Part shown: positions 18,580-27,139 of the stretch, in pieces
Layout: each line of letters begins with the position of its first letter
How positions within the stretch are numbered: the stretch's first letter is position 1
NCBI GenBank assembly: GCA_035532415.1
Contig: DATKRB010000048.1
Coordinates: 1 to 64,000 of the forward strand
Source of the DNA: DATKRB01 sp035532415
GTDB taxonomy: Bacteria; Actinomycetota; Acidimicrobiia; Acidimicrobiales; RAAP-2
Length of the DNA stretch: 64,000 bases
Direction: 5' to 3'
The notes under the pieces: generated by a model
Databases searched by the model: none
Seen by the model: the letters and a program-made list of their open reading frames with translations, nothing else
What the model was told of the DNA's origin: nothing
Position numbers and translations under genes: made by a program

Positions 18580-20510
18580 CGTCGATCCCGTTCACCTCGC
18601 TCGATCCCGCTCCGGGGATCAACGGCGCCCGGTCGTTCGACGGCGCTCCCGACGGCGCTCCCTCGAGCCTGCGGCGCGCCGCGGCGGCGCTCACCCGCCT
18701 GCAGGACGAGGACGGGTGGTGGAAGGGCGAGCTCGAGACGAACGTCACGATGGAAGCCGAGGACCTCCTCCTCCGCCAGTTCCTCGGGATCCGTACGCCC
18801 GAGCAGACCGAGGCGACCGCACGGTGGATCCGCTCGAAGCAGCAGCCGGACGGGACCTGGGCCACCTTTTACGGGGGACCGTCGGACCTGTCGACCACGG
18901 TTGAGGCCTACGTGGCGCTTCGGCTGGCGGGCGACCCGGCGGACGCGCCGCACATGAGGAGCGCCGCCGAGTTCGTCCGCGACTCGGGCGGCGTGGAGCA
19001 CTCCCGGGTGTTCACCCGCTTCTGGCTCGCTCTCTTCGGCCGGTGGGACTGGGACCGTCTGCCGGTGCTCCCGCCCGAGATCATGCTGCTGCCGGCGTGG
19101 GTCCCGCTCAACATCTACGACTTCGGATGCTGGGCCCGCCAGACGGTGGTCGCCCTCACCGTCGTGGGCGCCCATCAACCGGTTCGCGAGCTCCCGGTCA
19201 CCATCGACGAGCTGATCTGCGGGACTCCCGATCCGCCCCGCCGACCACTCGACACCTGGGCCGGGCGGTTCCAGCTGCTCGACCGGGTCCTGCGCGCCTA
19301 CGGGAAGCAGCCCCTCGGAGTGCTCCGGCGCCACTCGCTGCAGAAGGCCGAGCACTGGATCGTGCAGCGGCAGGAGTCCGACGGGTCGTGGGGGGGGATC
19401 CAGCCCCCATGGGTCTACTCCCTCATGGCCCTGCACCTGCAGGGCTACCCGCTCTCGCATCCGGTGATGGAGGCAGGGGTCCGCGGCCTCGACCGCTTCA
19501 CGATCGAGGACGAGGCGGGCCGCCGGCTCGAAGCCTGCCAATCCCCGGTCTGGGACACCGCCCTCGCGGTCGTCGCCCTGGGCGACGCCGGTTTCGACGG
19601 CGACGACCCGGCGCTCGTCCGGGCCGGACAGTGGTTGCTCGGCGAGGAGATCACGGTCCCCGGGGACTGGAAGGTGCGGCGTCCGGACCTCGCGCCCGGC
19701 GGATGGGCGTTTGAGTTCGCCAACGACAACTACCCCGACATCGACGACACCGCCGAGGTGGTGCTGGCGCTCGACAAGGTGGCGGGGCTCGACGGTGGAG
19801 CGGTGGACCGCGCCGTCGACTGGACGGTGGGCATGCAGTGCCGGGACGGGGGCTGGGCGGCGTTCGACGTCGACAACACCCGGGCGCTGTGTCGTGACCT
19901 GCCGTTCTGCGACTTCGGCGAGCTCATCGACCCACCCAGCGCGGACGTGACCGCCCACGTGGTGGAGATGCTCTCGGTGCTCGGTCGAGAGCGGCCGAGC
20001 ACCCGCCGGGGGGTTTCGTGGCTCCTGCGGGCGCAGGAGCCGGACGGATCGTGGTTCGGCCGGTGGGGCGCCAATTACCTGTACGGGACCGGAGCGGTGG
20101 TCCCGGCCCTCGTCGCTGCCGGGATCGAGCCCGGGCATCCCTCGGTCCGCAGGGCGGTCGCCTGGCTCGAGTCGCGCCAGAACGGCGATGGCGGATGGGG
20201 GGAGGACCTGCGCTCCTACCGGGACGAGCTGCACCGGGGCCGGGGGGCCTCCACCGCTTCGCAGACCGCGTGGGCGCTCCTGGCCCTGGTGGCGGCGGGG
20301 GAGCGGGGACGTCCGACCGAACGCGGGATCGGGTACCTCGTCGAGACCCAGCGGGCCGACGGGAGCTGGGACGAGCCCTGGTTCACGGGCACCGGGTTCC
20401 CGGGCGACTTCTCCATCAACTACCACCTCTACCGGCTGGTCTTCCCGGTGATGGCGCTCGGCAGGTACGTCAACGGCTGGGGCGGAGCGGGAGGGAGCAC
20501 CGATGGGTGA
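18576..20510 (+). CDS. shc: Squalene-hopene cyclase
   Basis: The 644-residue protein is normal size for the cyclase. It contains DIDDTAE with the catalytic DxDD aspartates at residues 388-391. QW-type repeats recur along the chain, for example QDEDGWW, QPDGTW, QESDGSW, RDGGWAAF and QNGDGGWGE. It cyclises squalene to hopene/hopanol at the membrane. Its start is probably the TTG overlapping the prenyl synthase stop; no ATG or GTG is closer than the QDEDGWW region. The stop overlaps the next gene by 8 bases. Confidence 0.95.
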   Translation: MTSIPFTSLDPAPGINGARSFDGAPDGAPSSLRRAAAALTRLQDEDGWWKGELETNVTMEAEDLLLRQFLGIRTPEQTEATARWIRSKQQPDGTWATFYGGPSDLSTTVEAYVALRLAGDPADAPHMRSAAEFVRDSGGVEHSRVFTRFWLALFGRWDWDRLPVLPPEIMLLPAWVPLNIYDFGCWARQTVVALTVVGAHQPVRELPVTIDELICGTPDPPRRPLDTWAGRFQLLDRVLRAYGKQPLGVLRRHSLQKAEHWIVQRQESDGSWGGIQPPWVYSLMALHLQGYPLSHPVMEAGVRGLDRFTIEDEAGRRLEACQSPVWDTALAVVALGDAGFDGDDPALVRAGQWLLGEEITVPGDWKVRRPDLAPGGWAFEFANDNYPDIDDTAEVVLALDKVAGLDGGAVDRAVDWTVGMQCRDGGWAAFDVDNTRALCRDLPFCDFGELIDPPSADVTAHVVEMLSVLGRERPSTRRGVSWLLRAQEPDGSWFGRWGANYLYGTGAVVPALVAAGIEPGHPSVRRAVAWLESRQNGDGGWGEDLRSYRDELHRGRGASTASQTAWALLALVAAGERGRPTERGIGYLVETQRADGSWDEPWFTGTGFPGDFSINYHLYRLVFPVMALGRYVNGWGGAGGSTDG

Positions 20511-22011
20511 GGCTGCCGGCGGCCGGGGAGCCGACCCCCTCACGGTGCTCACGGCGCTGCGGATCGAGGCCCGCGCCGTGGGTGGCGACGTGGTGGTCAC
20601 GGGAACAGGGAGAGGGCGGGCCGAGGCCGCGGGGACCGGGCTGGCGGCCGGGCTGGCGCCGGGGTCGCCGGTCGCCGTCACCGGCGTCGCCGGCGGGCTG
20701 CACCCGGACCTCCGGCCCGGAGACGTGATGGTCGCGACCGAGCTGCGCACGGCCGACGGCGCCGCGGTGCACACGCTTCCGAGCGCGGCCCTACTCGCTG
20801 CCGAGCTGCGCCGGAGCGGGTTGACCGTCCGGGTCGGGCCGCTCCTCTCCTCGCCGACGCTCGTCCGGTCCGCCCGGGCCCGGGCCGAGGCCGCCGCCAC
20901 AGGCGCCATCGCGGTCGACATGGAGTCCGCCCACCTCGCCGCCCGGCTCGGCAGCCATCCCCTTGCGGTCGTCCGGACCATCGCCGACACCGGGCAACGG
21001 GGGCTGGTGCTCGGCGGGGCCAAGGGGGTGGCTGCCCTCCGGCACGTCCGGTCCGTGCTCGAGAGCTGGGGGAAGGCGGTGGGCCCCCGCGACGTCGTGC
21101 TCGCCGCGCCCCGGTCCTTCTGCGCCGGCGTGGAGCGGGCCATCGAGATCGTCGAGCGAGCCCTCGCCCGGTTCGGCCCGCCGGTTTACGTGCGACGCCA
21201 GATCGTGCACAACAGCCACGTGGTCGAGCGGCTCCGGTCGATGGGCGCGGTGTTCGTGCAGGAGCTCGCCGAGGTGCCCGACGGCGCGGTCGTGGTGATC
21301 GCCGCCCACGGGGTGCCGCCCGAGGTCCGGGCCGAGGCCGACCGCCGCGGGAACCTGACGGTCGTCGACGCCACCTGCCCGCTCGTGGCCAAGGTCCACC
21401 ACGAGGCCCGCCGTTACCTCGCGCAGGACTACCAGATGGTGCTGATCGGGCATCCCGACCACGAAGAGGTCGCGGGAACGTTGGGCGAAGCACCCGACCG
21501 CATCCGGTTGCTGCAGCACGCGGCCGAGGTCGACCAGCTCGACTTCGGGTCGGCCGAGCGGGTCGCCTTCCTCACCCAGACCACTCTGGCCACCGACGAG
21601 ACCTCGGTGATCGTCGACGCCCTGCGCACCCGCTTCCCCCGGATCGTCGGTCCCCACGGCGATGACATCTGCTACGCCACCCAGAACCGGCAGGACGCGG
21701 TCCGCTCGCTCGCGCAGCGGTGCGAGCTCGTGCTCGTCGTCGGCTCACCGAATTCCTCCAACGCCGCCCGGCTGGTGGAGGTGGCGCGGCGCGAAGGCAG
21801 CCGAGCCGAGCTGGTGGAAGACGAGTCGGACCTCCGTCTGGCCTGGCTCGACGGGACCCGCTCCATCGGTCTCACGGCGGGGGCCTCGGCTCCCGAGCTG
21901 TTAGTCCAACGAGTGCTCGACGCCCTCCGGCCCTTCGGGCCGGTCACGGTCCGAGAGCACCGAACCACCGAAGAGACCGTGCGTTTCTCCCTACCACAGC
22001 AGGTGCGCTGA
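20503..22011 (+). CDS. HpnG-IspH fusion: hopanoid nucleosidase/phosphorylase and HMBPP reductase
   Basis: One uninterrupted 502-residue frame carries two enzymes. Residues about 10-190 are a nucleoside phosphorylase-like domain with GVAGGLHPDLRPGD and VDMESAH, matching HpnG, which removes adenine from adenosylhopane. Residues about 198-495 are IspH/LytB with the three cluster-binding cysteines at 207 (FCAGVE), 292 (ATCPLV) and 390 (ICYATQ), plus AAHGVPP. IspH makes isopentenyl and dimethylallyl diphosphate in the methylerythritol pathway. Only a few residues join the domains. Both halves look intact. They are ordinarily separate genes; I cannot say how widespread this fusion is. Confidence 0.9.
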   Translation: MGEAAGGRGADPLTVLTALRIEARAVGGDVVVTGTGRGRAEAAGTGLAAGLAPGSPVAVTGVAGGLHPDLRPGDVMVATELRTADGAAVHTLPSAALLAAELRRSGLTVRVGPLLSSPTLVRSARARAEAAATGAIAVDMESAHLAARLGSHPLAVVRTIADTGQRGLVLGGAKGVAALRHVRSVLESWGKAVGPRDVVLAAPRSFCAGVERAIEIVERALARFGPPVYVRRQIVHNSHVVERLRSMGAVFVQELAEVPDGAVVVIAAHGVPPEVRAEADRRGNLTVVDATCPLVAKVHHEARRYLAQDYQMVLIGHPDHEEVAGTLGEAPDRIRLLQHAAEVDQLDFGSAERVAFLTQTTLATDETSVIVDALRTRFPRIVGPHGDDICYATQNRQDAVRSLAQRCELVLVVGSPNSSNAARLVEVARREGSRAELVEDESDLRLAWLDGTRSIGLTAGASAPELLVQRVLDALRPFGPVTVREHRTTEETVRFSLPQQVR

Positions 22012-23018
22012 TGCCGATTCCCATGCGACAGAACCTCCGGATCGGCGGTCACCTCCTCCGCCAACGGATGAAGAGGGCGAAGCACTACCCCTTCATCGTG
22101 GAGATCGAGCCGCTGTTCGTCTGCAACCTCTCGTGCCCGGGTTGCGGCAAGATCCAGCACTCCACCGACATCCTCCGGAAGCGGCTCTCCGTCGAGGACG
22201 TCGTGACCGCGGTGGAGGAGAGCGGCACGCCCATGGTCTCGATCGCCGGCGGCGAGCCCCTCCTCCACCCCGACATCGCCCGCATGGTCGACGAGCTGGT
22301 GAAGCGCAAGGTGTACGTCTACCTGTGCACCAACGCGGTGCTGCTCCGGCGCCGGATGGACCGCTTCTCCCCGTCGCACTTCTTCTCGTGGGTCGTGCAC
22401 GTCGACGGCCTGGGTGAGCGTCACGACACCGCTGTCGATCGCGAGGGCGTCTTCGACGAGGCCGTCGCCGCCATCCGCGAGGCGAAGAGCCGCGGTTTCC
22501 GGGTGACGACCAACTCCACCTTCTTCAACACCGATTCGCCCAAGACCGTGCGGGACGTCCTCGACTTCCTGAACGACGACCTTCAGGTCGACGCCATGAT
22601 GATCTCCCCGGCCTACGCGTACGAGAAGGCTCCCGATCAGGAGCACTTCCTCGGGGTGGAGCAGACGAGGACGCTCTTCCGCGAGGCGTTCGGCGACAAG
22701 CGGCGCAAGAAGTGGCGCCTCAACCACTCGCCGCTCTTCCTCGATTTTCTCGAGGGGAAGGCCGAGTTCCAGTGCACCGCATGGGGCATCCCCAGCTATT
22801 CGGTGCTCGGCTGGCAGCGCCCCTGCTACCTGATGGCCGATGGCTACGCGAGCAGCTACCGGGAACTGGTGGAGACCACCGACTGGGACTCCTACGGCCG
22901 CGGGAAGGACCCCCGATGTGCCAACTGCATGGCGCACTGCGGCTACGAGCCCACCGCGGTCATCGCGTCCCTCGACTCCCTGCGGCAGTCGCTGCGGGCA
23001 CTGGTCAGCACGCACTGA
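22011..23018 (+). CDS. hpnH: Adenosylhopane synthase HpnH (radical SAM)
   Basis: The 335-residue radical SAM protein has CNLSCPGC with the three iron-sulphur ligands at residues 38, 42 and 45, ISIAGGEPLLHP-like sequence, and a C-terminal CANCMAHCGYEP motif. HpnH joins the 5'-deoxyadenosyl group to diploptene, giving adenosylhopane, the precursor of side-chain-extended hopanoids. The ATG overlaps the preceding stop in TGATG. The HpnG partner is encoded immediately before it. Confidence 0.94.
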   Translation: MPIPMRQNLRIGGHLLRQRMKRAKHYPFIVEIEPLFVCNLSCPGCGKIQHSTDILRKRLSVEDVVTAVEESGTPMVSIAGGEPLLHPDIARMVDELVKRKVYVYLCTNAVLLRRRMDRFSPSHFFSWVVHVDGLGERHDTAVDREGVFDEAVAAIREAKSRGFRVTTNSTFFNTDSPKTVRDVLDFLNDDLQVDAMMISPAYAYEKAPDQEHFLGVEQTRTLFREAFGDKRRKKWRLNHSPLFLDFLEGKAEFQCTAWGIPSYSVLGWQRPCYLMADGYASSYRELVETTDWDSYGRGKDPRCANCMAHCGYEPTAVIASLDSLRQSLRALVSTH

Positions 23019-23023
23019 TCGCC

Positions 23024-24934
23024 GTGGCCGCCATCCACACCGACACCGAGCCCGAGCTCGTCACCGGGACGGGGATCGACCGCCCGGGTGACGGGCGGCT
23101 CGACGCGTCGGGCGGGCCACCGCGTCCGGGCGGGCTCGACGGGCTCGACGGTCCGGACGGGCTCGACGGTCCGGACGGGCTCGACGGGCTCGACCCCGCG
23201 AGCATCCGCCGTCTCGGCACCGAGGACCTCGGGGACCTGGCCGCCGAGATCCGCTCGTTCCTCGTCGGAGCGGTCTCGGCCTCGGGAGGGCATCTCGGCT
23301 CCAATCTCGGCGTGGTCGAGCTCACGCTCGCCCTCCACCGGGTGTTCGACTCGCCGAGGGACCGGCTCGTCTGGGACACGGGCCACCAGGCTTACGTGCA
23401 CAAGCTGCTGACCGGGCGGCGGGCGGACTTCGAGAGCCTTCGCCGGGCGGGGGGGCTCTCGGGGTACCCCAACCGGGCGGAGTCACCGCATGATCTGGTC
23501 GAGAACAGCCACGCCTCCACCGCGCTCTCCTATGCCTTCGGGCTGGCGCGGGCCCACCGGCTCCGGGGGGAAGACCGGCGGGTGGTCGCCGTGATCGGCG
23601 ACGGCGCGCTCACCGGAGGTCTGGCCTACGAGGCGCTCAACAACATCGGGGCGGCGGGAACCGCTGTCGTCATCGTCCTGAACGACAATGGGCGCTCCTA
23701 CGCGCCGACGGTATCGAGGCTCACCACCGCGGGGAGGACCGGGTCGTCTCCGGAGCGGGCGACCTCGGCGTTCTTCGAGGCGCTCGGCATCCGCTACGAA
23801 GGGCCGGTCGACGGGCACGACCTCCCGGCACTCGAGGCCGCTCTGCGCACAGCCGCACGATCGAGTGGGCCGGTCGTCCTTCACGTCCACACGGTGAAGG
23901 GGCGTGGCTACCGTCCCGCGGAGCAGGACGACGAGAAGTGCCTGCACGACATCGGGCCCTTCGACCCGGCGACCGGCGTCCAACATGCCGGCGGCGCGAC
24001 CCAGCTCAGCTACACCCAGGCCTTCGGCGCCGCGCTCGTGACCGAGGCGACCCGACGGCCCGAGGTGGTGGCCGTCACGGCGGCCATGCCGGGACCGACC
24101 GGTCTGCTGGCCTTCCGGGACAGGTTCCCCGACCGGTTCCTCGACGTGGGGATCGCCGAGCAGCATGCCGTCACCGCTGCGGCGGGCATGGCCATGGGCG
24201 GCCTCCGGCCCGTCGTGGCCATCTACTCGACCTTCTTGAACCGGGCCTGGGACCAGCTCTACTACGACGTCGGCCTGCACCGCCTCCCGGTGGTCTTCTG
24301 CATCGACCGGGCCGGGATCACCGGCGACGACGGACCCAGCCACCACGGTCTGCTCGACCTGGCCCTGCTGACCAAGGTCCCGGGGATGACGGTGCTCGTC
24401 CCCTCCTCCTACGACGAGGTACCCGAGATGCTGCACCAGGCGCTCGAGATCACGGACGGGCCGGTCGCCATCCGCTGGCCGAAGACCCCTGCGAGGCTCG
24501 GCACGGCCGGGTCCGGCCTGCGGGCGCGACGGATACGGAGCGGTGCCGACGTGTGCCTCCTCGGGGTCGGGAAGCTCGTACAGGCGTGCGAGGAGGCGGC
24601 CGAGCTCCTTGCGGGGCACGGGGTCACCGCCACGGTCTGGGACGTCCGGGTGGCGTCCCCGCTCGATCCGGTCATGATCGACGACGCCATGACCCACCCG
24701 ATCGTGCTCACCGCCGAGGACGGCGTGGTGGAGGGCGGCGTGGGGTCGAGCGTCGCGGCCGCCGTCGGCCGGCTGGCCGGGCCCGGTGCCGACCCGACCC
24801 TGGTCCCCTGCGGCGTCCCGGTCGCCTACCTCCCCCACGGCAAGGCGCCCGAGCTCCTGGCCGAGCTCGGGCTCGACGGTCCTGGGCTGTGCCGGGCCGT
24901 CCTCGACGCCCGGCGCCGACCTCGGCGCGGGTAG
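23024..24934 (+). CDS. dxs: 1-deoxy-D-xylulose-5-phosphate synthase
   Basis: The 636-residue thiamine-diphosphate enzyme has GGHLGSNLGVVELT near residue 90, WDTGHQAYVHK, GDGALTGG with the ThDP/Mg region, VGIAEQHAV and a C-terminal transketolase domain. It makes DXP from pyruvate and glyceraldehyde 3-phosphate, the entry step of the methylerythritol pathway. A Gly-Leu-Asp repeat extends the N terminus (residues about 37-57) beyond the normal start region. GTG was chosen, 5 bases after the hpnH stop. Its place in the operon suggests supply of isoprenoid units to hopanoids. Confidence 0.94.
   Translation: MAAIHTDTEPELVTGTGIDRPGDGRLDASGGPPRPGGLDGLDGPDGLDGPDGLDGLDPASIRRLGTEDLGDLAAEIRSFLVGAVSASGGHLGSNLGVVELTLALHRVFDSPRDRLVWDTGHQAYVHKLLTGRRADFESLRRAGGLSGYPNRAESPHDLVENSHASTALSYAFGLARAHRLRGEDRRVVAVIGDGALTGGLAYEALNNIGAAGTAVVIVLNDNGRSYAPTVSRLTTAGRTGSSPERATSAFFEALGIRYEGPVDGHDLPALEAALRTAARSSGPVVLHVHTVKGRGYRPAEQDDEKCLHDIGPFDPATGVQHAGGATQLSYTQAFGAALVTEATRRPEVVAVTAAMPGPTGLLAFRDRFPDRFLDVGIAEQHAVTAAAGMAMGGLRPVVAIYSTFLNRAWDQLYYDVGLHRLPVVFCIDRAGITGDDGPSHHGLLDLALLTKVPGMTVLVPSSYDEVPEMLHQALEITDGPVAIRWPKTPARLGTAGSGLRARRIRSGADVCLLGVGKLVQACEEAAELLAGHGVTATVWDVRVASPLDPVMIDDAMTHPIVLTAEDGVVEGGVGSSVAAAVGRLAGPGADPTLVPCGVPVAYLPHGKAPELLAELGLDGPGLCRAVLDARRRPRRG
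23132..23194 (+). repeat. Seven 9-bp tandem units in the 5' part of dxs
   Basis: Five copies of GGGCTCGAC and two of GGTCCGGAC are arranged head to tail. They encode a repeated GLD/GPD segment ahead of the catalytic domain, in frame. Confidence 0.9.
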
Positions 24935-24953
24935 CCCGTCCGGGTGTCCGGAA

Positions 24954-24976
24954 TCCGCCAGACAAGGCGGGCGGAT
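24954..24976 (+). terminator. Hairpin after dxs
   Basis: CCGCC at 24955-24959 can pair with GGCGG at 24966-24970 around AGACAA; alternatively ATCCGC pairs with GCGGAT at 24971-24976. It lies between the dxs stop and the Ada-AlkA start. No U-tract is present, so it is a weak terminator call. Confidence 0.35.
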
Positions 24977-24993
24977 CGGTGCCACGATCACCG

Positions 24994-26532
24994 ATGATGA
25001 CGGACGCCGACCTCAGCACGGATCTCGACTTCGACCGCCGCTACCGCTCGGTCCTGGCCAGGGACGCCCGGTTCGACGGGTGGTTCGTCACGGCCGTCAC
25101 CTCCACCGGGATCTACTGCCGGCCCAGCTGCCCCGCCCTCACACCCCGCAGGGCCAACGTGCGCTTCTTCCCGACCGCGGCCGCGGCTCAACGAGCCGGC
25201 TTCAGGGCCTGCATGCGGTGCCGGCCCGACGCGACACCCGGATCGCCCGAATGGGACGTCAGGGCCGACGTCGTCGCAAGGGCGATGCGGCTCATCCTCG
25301 ACGGCTTCGTCGACCGGGCAGGTGTCTCCGGTCTGGCCGCCGAGCTCGGCTACAGCCAGCGCCAGCTCCATCGCCTGCTGGCAAGCGAGGTCGGAGCGGG
25401 AGCCCTGGCTCTCGCCCGGGCCCAACGGGCCCAGACCGCCCGGGCCCTGATCGAGTCGACGGAGCTGCCGGCCGCGGAGATCGCGTTCGCCGCCGGCTTC
25501 GACAGCATCCGCCAGTTCAACGACACGGTCCGCGACGTGTTCGCCATGACCCCGACCCAGCTGCGCAGGCGACGGTCGACCACCGCGCCGAACCGGCCCC
25601 CGGTCCCGGCGCCGCCCCACGGCGGGTTCCCCGCGGTCCCGCTCCGGCTGGCCTTCCGCAAGCCGTTCGACTCCCGCTCGCTGTTGGCGTTCCTCGGGGC
25701 ACGCTGCGTGCCGGGCGTGGAGACGTGCTCCGACGGCCACTACCGGCGGAGCCTCCGCCTCCGTCACGGGGACGGGCTCGTCCGGCTCGTCCCCGGCGAG
25801 GAGGCCGTCTCCGCCACCTTTTGGCTCGAGGATCTCCGCGACCTGGTCACGGCGGTCAATCGATGCCGGCGGCTGCTCGACCTCGATGCCGATCCGGTGG
25901 CGGTGGACGAGGCCCTGGGATCCGACCCCCTGTTGGGGGGCCTCGTTCGGCGGTGCCCCGGGCGACGGGTGCCCGGGACGGTGGACGGCACCGAACTGGC
26001 CATCCGGGCCATCATCGGGCAGCAGGTCACGGTCTCGGCGGCCCGGACGATCGCCGGACGGCTCGCGGCCCTGACGGGGCGGCCGATCTTCGGCGTGGCG
26101 CCGCCGACCACCGATCCGCCGGGCACGTCCGTCACCCACGTCTTCCCTTCCGCCGACGATCTGGCCGCCCTCGACCCGGCGAAGCTGCCGATGCCGTCCT
26201 CGCGCGGCCGGGCGCTGGTGGCGGTGGCATCCGAGGTGGCGGCGGGGAGGATGACGATCGGCCCCGGCTCCGACCCGGACGAGCTGGCGGCCCGGCTCAC
26301 GGCCATTCGGGGTGTGGGCCCGTGGACCACCGCCTACGTGGCCATGCGGGCGCTCGGGAACCCGGACGCGTTCATGCCCGGCGACCTCGGCGTCCGACGA
26401 GCCATCCGCAAGCTGGGACAGCCTGACGGCCCCGCCGACGTCGATCGAATCGCCGAGCGTTGGCGGCCCTGGCGCGCGTACGCCATCGCCCATCTCTGGG
26501 CGGACGGCGGGGGAGAGGACCGAGCGGCATGA
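24994..26532 (+). CDS. Ada-AlkA fusion: alkylation-response regulator and 3-methyladenine DNA glycosylase II
   Basis: The 512-residue protein has three parts. Residues 1-85 are the Ada methyl-phosphotriester domain, with zinc cysteines 42, 46, 73 and 76 in IYCRPSCP and CMRCRPD; Cys42 would take the methyl group. Residues about 90-190 are an AraC-type DNA-binding region. Residues about 205-505 are AlkA-like, with IRGVGPWTTAY as the hairpin-helix-hairpin and Asp464 as the likely catalytic residue. It would sense methylated DNA, activate genes and excise alkylated bases. Two adjacent ATG codons compete as starts. Its stop overlaps ogt. Confidence 0.92.
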   Translation: MMTDADLSTDLDFDRRYRSVLARDARFDGWFVTAVTSTGIYCRPSCPALTPRRANVRFFPTAAAAQRAGFRACMRCRPDATPGSPEWDVRADVVARAMRLILDGFVDRAGVSGLAAELGYSQRQLHRLLASEVGAGALALARAQRAQTARALIESTELPAAEIAFAAGFDSIRQFNDTVRDVFAMTPTQLRRRRSTTAPNRPPVPAPPHGGFPAVPLRLAFRKPFDSRSLLAFLGARCVPGVETCSDGHYRRSLRLRHGDGLVRLVPGEEAVSATFWLEDLRDLVTAVNRCRRLLDLDADPVAVDEALGSDPLLGGLVRRCPGRRVPGTVDGTELAIRAIIGQQVTVSAARTIAGRLAALTGRPIFGVAPPTTDPPGTSVTHVFPSADDLAALDPAKLPMPSSRGRALVAVASEVAAGRMTIGPGSDPDELAARLTAIRGVGPWTTAYVAMRALGNPDAFMPGDLGVRRAIRKLGQPDGPADVDRIAERWRPWRAYAIAHLWADGGGEDRAA

Positions 26533-27092
26533 GCACCCGACCGACAAGCCGACCCGGCCCCGGCCGGGCCGGGGGTCGGACCACGATCGCCCGGCTCGAC
26601 GTCATGACCGACCTGGGCCTCCTGGGGTTGGAGGCCAGCCCGGCCGGGCTGACCCACCTGTACCTGGGCGGCTCCGGAGACGACCCCGTCGAGCCGGAAG
26701 CGGGCGTGGGCCCCGGCGCCGACCCGGAGGCGACCGCCCACGTCGCCGAGGGGGCCCGCCAACTGCTCGAGTACTTCGCCGGAGCTCGCACGGCCTTCGA
26801 CCTGCCGCTCGAACCGGCCGGTACCGAGTTTCAACGTTCCGTCTGGTTCGCCCTGGCTCGGATCCCCTTCGGGACGACCCTCAGCTACGCCGAGCTGGCC
26901 CGGCGCGTCGGGCGTCCGAGAGCCTTCCGCGCCGTCGGCCAGGCCAACGGCGCCAATCCCCTGCCCATCATCCTCCCGTGCCATCGCGTGATCGCAGCGG
27001 ACGGGGGGCTCGGCGGCTACTCGGGCGGGCTCGGCGTCAAGACGCGCCTCCTGGCTCATGAGTCGGCGTTGCCCGCGGCCCGCGGCGCGTAA
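26529..27092 (+). CDS. ogt: Methylated-DNA--protein-cysteine methyltransferase
   Basis: The 187-residue protein contains PCHRVI with the acceptor cysteine at residue 151, preceded by the helix-turn-helix region GTTLSYAELARRVGRPRA. It moves the alkyl group from O6-alkylguanine to itself in a suicide reaction. The ATG overlaps the Ada-AlkA stop (ATGA), so the two repair genes form a pair probably induced together by the Ada domain. The N-terminal 25 residues are basic and not part of the fold. Confidence 0.94.
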   Translation: MSTRPTSRPGPGRAGGRTTIARLDVMTDLGLLGLEASPAGLTHLYLGGSGDDPVEPEAGVGPGADPEATAHVAEGARQLLEYFAGARTAFDLPLEPAGTEFQRSVWFALARIPFGTTLSYAELARRVGRPRAFRAVGQANGANPLPIILPCHRVIAADGGLGGYSGGLGVKTRLLAHESALPAARGA

Positions 27093-27124
27093 CCCGGTGG
27101 CACGGTCCGCCAGATCCCCTGCGC

Positions 27125-27130
27125 TAGCGT
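27125..27130 (+). promoter_or_regulatory. Possible -10 element of a leaderless hydrolase transcript
   Basis: TAGCGT ends nine bases before the ATG of the alpha/beta hydrolase gene. No Shine-Dalgarno precedes that ATG. The arrangement fits leaderless transcription as seen for aarF and ctaC in this window. Confidence 0.4.
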
Positions 27131-27139
27131 CGACCTGCC

